Source: Bacteroidales bacterium UBA3663
GTDB taxonomy: Bacteria > Bacteroidota > Bacteroidia > Bacteroidales > UBA3663
Reading direction: 5' to 3'
Assembly: GCA_002373755.1 (NCBI GenBank)
Contig: DFJU01000082.1
Coordinates: 1-41,350, forward strand
DNA length: 41,350 bases
Both the position numbers and the translations under genes were made by a program. Below, in pieces: positions 34,201-39,384 of the stretch (positions are counted from its first letter, which is position 1; each line of letters starts with the position of its first letter). The notes below the pieces were generated by a model that searched no databases, had not been told where the DNA came from, and was given only the letters and a program-made list of their open reading frames with translations.

Positions 34201-35098
34201 CGGCGAGGTGCGAGGCGTCATCTTCGGCGGCGGCGAAGGTCCTTACTACCGTCAGGTTTCTGAGGACGACCGCACGAATGCAGTAGCGATGCTTGGCTCG
34301 CTGTTCGGCAATACTCAGGTCAACATCGGCGGCAACGTAATCGTGCGCGACTACATCTTCGGCGGTGGCAACTATTCGAATGTCTATCGCACTGGCAACG
34401 AGAAGGATCCGATGTCGGCAGGCAATGTGACAATCAACGTCTCGGGCGGCGAACTCTACGGCGCAGTTCTCGGCGGCGGCAATGGCGACAAGGATACGAC
34501 GAAATATGCCTACGTCCGTTCCATCTATCCGAAGGTTGCGGGCGATGTCCGCATCACACTCTCCGGCGGCCGATTCGTCTATAATTCCCGTCGTCCGCAC
34601 TACATCAAGAAGCGCATCTACGGCATTGCAGCCGGTGGCATGGAGACTTGCATCGTGCGTGGCAACACCTATCTGACAATCGAGTCGAACCCATTTGACG
34701 ATTTGCTGCGATTGAACGAGAATGTCAATGCCGAGAACGACCTCATTCTTTGTGCTGGTGGTTATTTGAAGGAGGCAACTGTGGTCGGACAGGCCAACCT
34801 CACTTTGAACTCCAAGAATGCGCCGAAGATTGACCGTCTGTATGCCGGCGGAATCTACGGCCCGGTTGGCAGCACCAACACCAAGATTGTGAGTGGCAGT
34901 GCGGAGCGTGTTCACAGTACCGGCCGATTCGGTACAATCAATTCCGGCAAAGTCGCAATTACGGTGGGCACGCCGAACGACGACTTCGGTCTGAACTACA
35001 CCATCCGCATCGACAACTTGTTCGGTGGCTATGATTTGAGCAAGACCGACCTCAAGTTGCAGGGTGGCAACGTATTGAACATTTTGCGCGCCGAATGA
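31235..35098 (+). CDS. Large exported right-handed beta-helix protein with GGG-type repeats
   Basis: A 1287-residue predicted secreted or surface protein. The start is the ATG at 31235 (MNTYLATNFNHVLKRV), with AAAGGAAA 10-17 bases upstream; the signal peptide core is VAIATLLTVGFFTFQTTLAE. Residues about 100-190 resemble GLUG-type repeats (RIGGLVGKMYSNSRVSNCLV). After an Ig-like middle, a beta-helix begins near residue 490 (PATAVRTLKRAYQLL). From about residue 770 onward, units of 35-60 residues recur with the core GG-x-V/I-x-G-x-V/I-F/Y-GGG (for example GGTITNTVYGGG, GGEVRGVIFGGG, GGELYGAVLGGG). It ends LQGGNVLNILRAE with no visible sorting tail. No catalytic motif recognised; an adhesin or matrix role is plausible. 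Confidence 0.75.
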   Translation: MNTYLATNFNHVLKRVAIATLLTVGFFTFQTTLAETAIWDGTMVRPTEGSGTEDDPYLINTAEEMAYLIRNYDYNDGICYRKYYKLTRDLDMRSTQWTFGSATSDNKSFRAHFNGAGHKISNIEVSLQDSQGECHYGLFPQMGGDKDFEAVIENLEVENIHFVRSTGDPTGTYNFRIGGLVGKMYSNSRVSNCLVRGFEVSDYGIQINLHSASKISACPLVGEIMDFFGDSREFDVESRVLIEHSYGHGTADLTHFHGHPEQFYTTEVQGKIQKEGFTQNNYTWHMINEADRSFSMMGVNVTQTVGKQFQYEGTFERFRGHTYSYMWMLDGVRLGNSRTATVTVEPKPYKQRLSLTVFDNGMEAGGGAVLIEPDQFSLAIENLGKSRKSGYRGKLTSLNGIAFDENDFDFEWQDLTDNERVVSNSVTLNNPHEGHTYLLLATHRKNRGARFSCIKSLAKPIYVCNRGISKIEVEQYTNDGQIYKKGDDKNDGLTPATAVRTLKRAYQLLASAEKGGSVGKNVIVIMGDYGDYDFTEYLDSHCKNPNPSYFPKNKPALITGRYDNFKNGRLLFAGLSIRFDADTRFEEINLSGASFEVSDIPNQTKVFAWGNNLTMGYGIFISGYKIMDYTLGLEDGVLAPAITLYGGILNNNDPTYVHKENTLTIHSGTYGRVIAGDGYTLQMPNTGNISGNPSNPVRTRVVCDVTNHYNPFHTQYDVALVIGGQADGTVYADTHIDIKGNSKIGRIVGGNVAFGRVVPGRPADSFFGRTNVTVSGGTVTEIYGTNLGRYGHILYASETEHDSCVTYFYGKTYLNLIGGTITNTVYGGGAACVTGFDYDGKHHTEDPHVPYLKGDRVVFGRYSEAVGKMPIMQLSNGEKLDLSKTELHVSIGGNIHMMGSVYGGSVSFSSLLPTHQAGSQSGCIFANTYINMTGGLVDGYLFGGCRSNLSYFDNSDHSNYPLVNGVQTDKMFFTNMAMMYGNAYVTVNGGEVRGVIFGGGEGPYYRQVSEDDRTNAVAMLGSLFGNTQVNIGGNVIVRDYIFGGGNYSNVYRTGNEKDPMSAGNVTINVSGGELYGAVLGGGNGDKDTTKYAYVRSIYPKVAGDVRITLSGGRFVYNSRRPHYIKKRIYGIAAGGMETCIVRGNTYLTIESNPFDDLLRLNENVNAENDLILCAGGYLKEATVVGQANLTLNSKNAPKIDRLYAGGIYGPVGSTNTKIVSGSAERVHSTGRFGTINSGKVAITVGTPNDDFGLNYTIRIDNLFGGYDLSKTDLKLQGGNVLNILRAE

Positions 35099-35141
35099 TG
35101 CACTAACAAGGTACATTCTAAAACATCATCCATAAGAAGTG

Positions 35142-35176
35142 GGATGTCGCGGTTAATCCTCGACATCCTTTTTTTT
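35142..35176 (+). terminator. Terminator after the exported beta-helix gene
   Basis: GGATGTCG (35142-35149) pairs with CGACATCC (35161-35168), followed by eight T. A classic intrinsic terminator 43 bases past the stop codon. Confidence 0.88.
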
Positions 35177-35303
35177 GTGCCGCTACGCGAGTTTTTTTGA
35201 AGGAAGATGAACAGCAAAACCCTTTTAAAAAGATGTGTTGGAGCGGTGAACCGCCGTCAAGTGTTAAAATTTCGTCGATGCCTGCTTTTTTTCGCCAAAA
35301 AGT

Positions 35304-35334
35304 TTTGTTCGAGCTCTGAAAGTCGATATTTTTG
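35304..35334 (+). promoter_or_regulatory. Promoter of the ybjQ-ABC-gntR operon
   Basis: TTTG (35304-35307), exactly 19 bases, then TATTTTTG (35327-35334): a perfect Bacteroidetes promoter. Initiation is expected near 35341, inside the inverted repeat that begins at 35336. Confidence 0.88.
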
Positions 35335-35335
35335 C

Positions 35336-35359
35336 AGTGTATTAGTAAGGTAATACACT
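35336..35359. promoter_or_regulatory. Likely operator of the GntR/YtrA-type regulator
   Basis: AGTGTATTA-N6-TAATACACT is a perfect 9+9 inverted repeat overlapping the predicted transcription start. Its outer half-sites AGTGTA and TACACT resemble the operator described for Bacillus YtrA. A YtrA-type repressor is encoded by the last gene of this operon, so autorepression is the natural inference. Confidence 0.75.
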
Positions 35360-35404
35360 AAAACGGTAAAACAAAATCAATATCCACTACAATTCAAAAC
35401 CTTA

Positions 35405-35722
35405 TTGTTTATTAAACTGATTAGCATTGAAAACATTCCGGGAAAGGAATTTGAGGTCCTCGGACTTGTGAAGGGAACCATCGTCCAGTCGAAGCACATT
35501 GGCCGCGACTTTATGGCTGGGCTGAAAACGATTGTGGGCGGCGAAATCAGGTCGTACACAGAAATGCTGGCCGAGGCGCGGGATATAGCTACGCGGCGCA
35601 TGATTGCCGAGGCGGAGTCGCTGGGTGCCGATGCCATTGTAGGTGTCCGCTTCAGTTCATCGGCCGTAATGCAGAACGCCGCAGAGGTCATCGCTTTCGG
35701 CACGGCTGTAAGGTTCAAGTGA
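35405..35722 (+). CDS. YbjQ-family (heavy-metal-binding domain, UPF0145) protein
   Basis: A 105-residue cytosolic protein of the YbjQ/UPF0145 family, pentameric in solved structures and proposed to bind metals, although function is unproven. Characteristic segments: IPGKEFEVLGLVKG at the N-terminus, GGEIRSYTEMLAEARDIATRRM in the middle and LGADAIVGVRFSSS near the end. No ATG is available in frame before the conserved domain; TTG at 35405 is the likely start, with CTG at 35417 a weaker choice. It is the first gene after the operator-controlled promoter and lies 48 bases before the ABC ATPase, so it is probably part of that operon. Confidence 0.9.
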   Translation: MFIKLISIENIPGKEFEVLGLVKGTIVQSKHIGRDFMAGLKTIVGGEIRSYTEMLAEARDIATRRMIAEAESLGADAIVGVRFSSSAVMQNAAEVIAFGTAVRFK

Positions 35723-35770
35723 GAATCCCTGAAAAATAACTCAATATAAACTTATCTTTTAACAAACACT

Positions 35771-36484
35771 ATGATTAAGACAAACAACCTGACCTATGCC
35801 TACGTCAAGGGGCATACGGTATTGGACAGAATCAGTCTTGACATGCCGTCGGGCCATGTGTACGGCCTTTTGGGGCGGAACGGTATTGGCAAATCGACCT
35901 TGTTGAAGCTCCTGAGCGGTGCCCTGTTGGGCGAGGGCAAGTATCTTGTGGGCGACCGTGACCCACGCCGTCGGGAGGTGGACTTCCAGCAGAGCGTCCG
36001 CCTCGTGCCCGAAAATGAGGCACTCTATGACATCGACATCCGCGACTATGCCAAGATTACGCGGCCGCTCTACCCGACGTTTTCGGACGAGATGCTGAAA
36101 ATGGCATTGGCCGAGTTCCAAGTCCCGCAGGATGTGAAGCTGACCGAGATGTCGTTGGGGCAGCAGAAGAAGGCCCTCGTGTCGCTCTCATTGGCCTGCA
36201 ACACGCCCTACATCTTCATGGACGAGCCGACCAACGGTATGGACATCCCGTCGAAAAGCATCTTCCGCAAGCTTGTGGCCGGCATGATTGACGAAAATCG
36301 CACTATCGTCATTTCGACGCATCAGGTGGACGACCTTGTGGGCCTGATGGACTACGTGACCATCATGGAGAATAACGGCATACTGCTCTCGGACAGTCTG
36401 GAAGCCATCGGCCAAAAATATGGCACGGAGGATATCAAGCAGGTCTTCTGTCGGCTGGTATCCAACCGTAACTTGAACCATTAA
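35771..36484 (+). CDS. ABC transporter ATP-binding protein (YtrB-like)
   Basis: A 237-residue ATPase subunit. Walker A is GRNGIGKST, the Q-loop region follows, the signature motif is MSLGQQKK (variant of LSGGQ), Walker B and the following glutamate are YIFMDEPTNGMD, and the H-loop is VISTHQVDD. It would pair with the membrane protein encoded 18 bases downstream. The context with a YtrA-type regulator suggests an exporter of the cell-envelope or antibiotic-stress class, as for ytr operons of Gram-positive bacteria. Substrate unknown. Confidence 0.93.
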   Translation: MIKTNNLTYAYVKGHTVLDRISLDMPSGHVYGLLGRNGIGKSTLLKLLSGALLGEGKYLVGDRDPRRREVDFQQSVRLVPENEALYDIDIRDYAKITRPLYPTFSDEMLKMALAEFQVPQDVKLTEMSLGQQKKALVSLSLACNTPYIFMDEPTNGMDIPSKSIFRKLVAGMIDENRTIVISTHQVDDLVGLMDYVTIMENNGILLSDSLEAIGQKYGTEDIKQVFCRLVSNRNLNH

Positions 36485-36502
36485 CCTTACAACCGAAAAG
36501 AT

Positions 36503-37417
36503 ATGGAAAACTTTAGTTTCGAAAGAATCTGCGCCCTGTTGCGCTACGACTGGACGTTGCACAAGCGCAAGTTCCTGATGACGTCACTGATTGTCATGTT
36601 GGCCTACATTGTGTTGGCTTTTGTATGTTTCTTGGTTAGTGCCGAGTTGGGTGTTGATACCGTCAATGCCTCATTGCCGAACAAAATGGTGCAAATGTGG
36701 AGCTTATATTTCGCGACGGCCAGTTCGGTCATGTTCATTGTTGTGACGACATTGCTCACGGAAAAGTTCTGCTACTCGCGTAGCGCAACAGCCTATCTGT
36801 CGCTTCCGGGTACGTCGTTGGAAAAGTATTGCGTCATGGCAGTCGAATATTTCATCGGCCTCGTTTCCGTTCAGTTTATCGGCCTTGTGATGTTTCTGAT
36901 GACGATGGGTCTCGGCTTCCTGTGTGTGCCGGAACTTGATTGGAATGTCAACTATTTTGCAAACGTATGGCCATACATCGGAATGGATCTGGACAAGTTA
37001 TTTGGAGAACAGCTTGGAGAACAGCTTGCAACCATAAAGCATTCGACTCCGATATATCTCGCACTTGTGCAGCAGTTGAAGAACCTTGTGTGGATTTCGT
37101 CGATGATGGAGCCAGTCGATTGGATTGCAAGTATTGCATTGCATGGCGTTATCTGTATGTTCTTCAAGTCCAATGTGCAGATAAAGGCCATCTTGCTGGA
37201 GCTGCTTCTGTTGGTTGCATTTGTGATCGTCTTGATTGTCTTGATATGCGGTTGGGCAGGATACGCCAAGATGAACAATTTGGGGGCGGATTATTTTTTC
37301 GGTTCGTTGGACAATCTGATTGCCGCTATAAAATATTACGTTTACCTGACTCCTGTGCTTGCCGCCGCATTCTGCTATATCTTCTATCGCCAGCTGCGTT
37401 GCAAGCAGGCAAAATAA
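36503..37417 (+). CDS. ABC-2-like membrane permease subunit
   Basis: A 304-residue integral membrane protein with about six TM helices: near residues 25-48, 68-88, 108-135, 210-224, 230-252 and 275-296. The N-terminal cytoplasmic helix RICALLRYDWTLHKRKFL is typical of ABC-2 type permeases. A loop at about residues 165-185 contains GEQLGEQLATI, encoded by a 12-base tandem duplication (37002-37025). Spaced 18 bases after the ATPase and 12 before the DUF3784 gene. It is the probable transmembrane partner of the ATPase. Confidence 0.82.
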   Translation: MENFSFERICALLRYDWTLHKRKFLMTSLIVMLAYIVLAFVCFLVSAELGVDTVNASLPNKMVQMWSLYFATASSVMFIVVTTLLTEKFCYSRSATAYLSLPGTSLEKYCVMAVEYFIGLVSVQFIGLVMFLMTMGLGFLCVPELDWNVNYFANVWPYIGMDLDKLFGEQLGEQLATIKHSTPIYLALVQQLKNLVWISSMMEPVDWIASIALHGVICMFFKSNVQIKAILLELLLLVAFVIVLIVLICGWAGYAKMNNLGADYFFGSLDNLIAAIKYYVYLTPVLAAAFCYIFYRQLRCKQAK

Positions 37418-37429
37418 AAGTGTTTCACT

Positions 37430-37735
37430 ATGATAAAGATTTCAATAATTGCATTGGCCTTTATCGTTATGGCGGTTCTGATTCTTTCGGGCAAAGGTGA
37501 TGGGCTGATTGCCGGCTATAACACGGCCAGCGAAGAGGAGCGGGCGCAAGTGAACGTGAAGCGGTTGCGTCTTGTTTTGGCCAATGTCCTTATTCTCACG
37601 GCCGTTGCGATTCCGGTGCCTGTCCTGATGGGGCGGCAGAACGATGTCCGACTTGTTCTGTGCATGTGCGGAGGAATCATGGTGATTACTTTGGTGGCGG
37701 TCATTTTGGCCAACACATGGTGTCGAAAAAAATAA
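37430..37735 (+). CDS. DUF3784 small membrane protein
   Basis: A 101-residue protein with three TM helices. The N-terminus combines a TM helix (ISIIALAFIVMAVLILSG) with the DUF3784 hallmark GKGDGLIAGYNTASEEER, then helices near residues 49-66 and 76-95. DUF3784 proteins occur beside small ABC exporters and GntR regulators in Firmicutes and Bacteroidetes; function is unknown. Gaps of 12 bases on both sides mark it as part of the operon. Confidence 0.85.
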   Translation: MIKISIIALAFIVMAVLILSGKGDGLIAGYNTASEEERAQVNVKRLRLVLANVLILTAVAIPVPVLMGRQNDVRLVLCMCGGIMVITLVAVILANTWCRKK

Positions 37736-37747
37736 AAACGTAAGCCT

Positions 37748-38113
37748 ATGGATTTTCAAAGTAATGCACAACCCATCTTCTTGCAGATATACGACTGGCT
37801 GTGCGACAAGGTGTTGCGTGGTGAAATAAAGCCCGACGAGCAGCTGCCGTCTGTGCGCGAACTCGCCGTCGAACTTGAGGTGAATCCCAACACCGTGATG
37901 CGCACCATCGAACGCCTTCTGCAACAGGAGATTATCTACAGCAAGCGCGGAAAGGGAAATTTCCTCGCCGAGAAAGCTCCACAAATCATCAACGAAGTGC
38001 GGACGAGGCGTCTGCTCGACGAGAAACTTCCGGCTCTGGCCGCCGAACTTCGTCTGCTTAATTTCAGTCCAGACGATGTGAAAACTCGTCTTGAGGAGCT
38101 GATGAAGGGGTGA
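37748..38113 (+). CDS. GntR-family transcriptional regulator, YtrA subfamily
   Basis: A 121-residue repressor-type regulator. The N-terminal winged helix-turn-helix is of the GntR class (PIFLQIYDWLCDKVLRGEI, then LPSVRELAVELEVNPNTVMR, and QEIIYSKRGKGNFLA for the wing). The C-terminal part is only about 45 residues with two predicted helices, the short dimerisation domain that defines the YtrA subfamily. It is the last gene of the operon and probably represses it through the inverted repeat at 35336-35359. The inducing signal is unknown; YtrA homologues respond to cell-wall-active antibiotics. Confidence 0.93.
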   Translation: MDFQSNAQPIFLQIYDWLCDKVLRGEIKPDEQLPSVRELAVELEVNPNTVMRTIERLLQQEIIYSKRGKGNFLAEKAPQIINEVRTRRLLDEKLPALAAELRLLNFSPDDVKTRLEELMKG

Positions 38114-38134
38114 CATCGGCTATAAAAACGATTG

Positions 38135-38173
38135 CTGTCCCGCCAAATTGAGAGGTTTGGCGGGACAGTTTTT
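38135..38173 (+). terminator. Terminator after the gntR operon
   Basis: CTGTCCCGCCAAA (38135-38147) pairs perfectly with TTTGGCGGGACAG (38156-38168), loop of eight bases, followed by five T. A very strong intrinsic terminator 21 bases past the regulator's stop codon. Confidence 0.93.
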
Positions 38174-38198
38174 CGCTTTTTTCGCTTTTTTCGCTTTT
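38169..38198 (+). repeat. Nine-base tandem repeat next to the terminator
   Basis: CGC recurs every nine bases (38174, 38183, 38192) within T-runs, giving three units of TTTTTTCGC. It separates the operon terminator from the convergent MFS gene, whose stop codon begins at 38200. Confidence 0.7.
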
Positions 38199-38199
38199 C

Positions 38200-39384
38200 T
38201 TAGTTTGTGGCCGATGTCTTCCTGTCGGGAATCAGCAAGAATCCCACCACGCCGACGGCCTGCACGGCCGCGGCCAGCCAGAATGCCGAAAGATAGCCCC
38301 ACCATCCGGCCAGGACGCCGCCCAAGAGGACTCCGAGGCCAGCACCGGCATCCCACGCGGCCAGTTGGGTGCTGTTGGCCACACCGCGCCGACGGTCGCC
38401 CGCAAGGTTGACGAACATCATCTGCATGGCGGGGAACATGTGGCCGTTGCCGAAGCCCACGATGGCGGCCGATGCGTAGTAGGCGGCGGGGTGATGCACG
38501 GCGGCGAAGAGCAGGAATCCGAAGGCTGAGATGCAGATGCCCTCGGTGCAGTTCTGACGGATTCGTCCACGACGCAATTGCCGTCCGCCAGTCAGACGGG
38601 ACACGATAAGCCCGACGCTCAATACGGCGAAAAACAGACCCGTGTTGCCTGTCGTTTCCGGATTCTGCACGCAATAGATGGCCAGATAGGTCGCCACAAT
38701 GCTGTAGGACATGCCGAAACAGGCTTGGCAGATGGCCAATGACCAGGCATCGGTCAAGAATAGCTTGGAAATCAAGGAGCCGCCGACCTGTTGCTTGACG
38801 GGCGATTTGACATTTTCGGGCAGATGGATAGTCGCGTCGATGACGAACCCCATGAATGCCACGAACATCGACAGCCCGAACAGCAGGTCGAAGTCGCTGA
38901 ACCGTTCATAGAGCAGCAGCCCGATGGTGGGAGCGATGGCGGTGGCGAGGTTGTTCGACAGGCCGTAGTAGCCGATGCCCTCTGCCCGTCGGCTGTTGGG
39001 CAGGACGTCGATGGCGACTGTGCTGTTGGCCACACTGGTCAATCCGAATGGCGCGCCGTGCAATGTGCGCACGCAGGCGAAAAGGAAAATGCTTCCGGCA
39101 AGCACGTAGCCCGCAAAGAATGCGAAAAGCAGGAACCACGAGACGACCAGCACCTGTTTGCGTGGCAGGTTATCGACCATGTAGCCGCTGCCTGCGCGCG
39201 ACAGCATCGCCAACCACGTGTAGCCGCTCAAAACGACTCCGGCAATCTCGGATGTCGCGTCAAACCGTTCGTGCAGGTAGATGGGCAGAAGCGGCACCAC
39301 CAGCATGAATGAAAAGAAGAGCATGAAGTTTGCACTCCATGCCTTCAAATATTCTTTGTTCCAAAGACGTTCTTGGTTCATCAT
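38200..39384 (-). CDS. Major facilitator superfamily transporter
   Basis: A 394-residue inner-membrane protein with about twelve hydrophobic helices. The MFS motif A region appears in the loop after the second helix as GSGYMVDNLPRKQVL (pattern GxxxDRxGRR), and TSVANSTVAIDVLPNSRRAEGIGYYG is typical of the central drug/sugar-efflux subgroup. The substrate is not evident; similar proteins are annotated as arabinose-efflux or multidrug permeases. It starts at ATG-ATG overlapping the purL stop codon (ATGATGA), so translation is probably coupled with purL. Confidence 0.9.
   Translation of the reverse strand: MMNQERLWNKEYLKAWSANFMLFFSFMLVVPLLPIYLHERFDATSEIAGVVLSGYTWLAMLSRAGSGYMVDNLPRKQVLVVSWFLLFAFFAGYVLAGSIFLFACVRTLHGAPFGLTSVANSTVAIDVLPNSRRAEGIGYYGLSNNLATAIAPTIGLLLYERFSDFDLLFGLSMFVAFMGFVIDATIHLPENVKSPVKQQVGGSLISKLFLTDAWSLAICQACFGMSYSIVATYLAIYCVQNPETTGNTGLFFAVLSVGLIVSRLTGGRQLRRGRIRQNCTEGICISAFGFLLFAAVHHPAAYYASAAIVGFGNGHMFPAMQMMFVNLAGDRRRGVANSTQLAAWDAGAGLGVLLGGVLAGWWGYLSAFWLAAAVQAVGVVGFLLIPDRKTSATN

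Noticed and set aside
34082..35116. A 344-codon minus-strand open frame at the 3' end of the same gene
   Set aside because: Same reason: a shadow of the repeat-coding strand with no recognisable domain or start signal.
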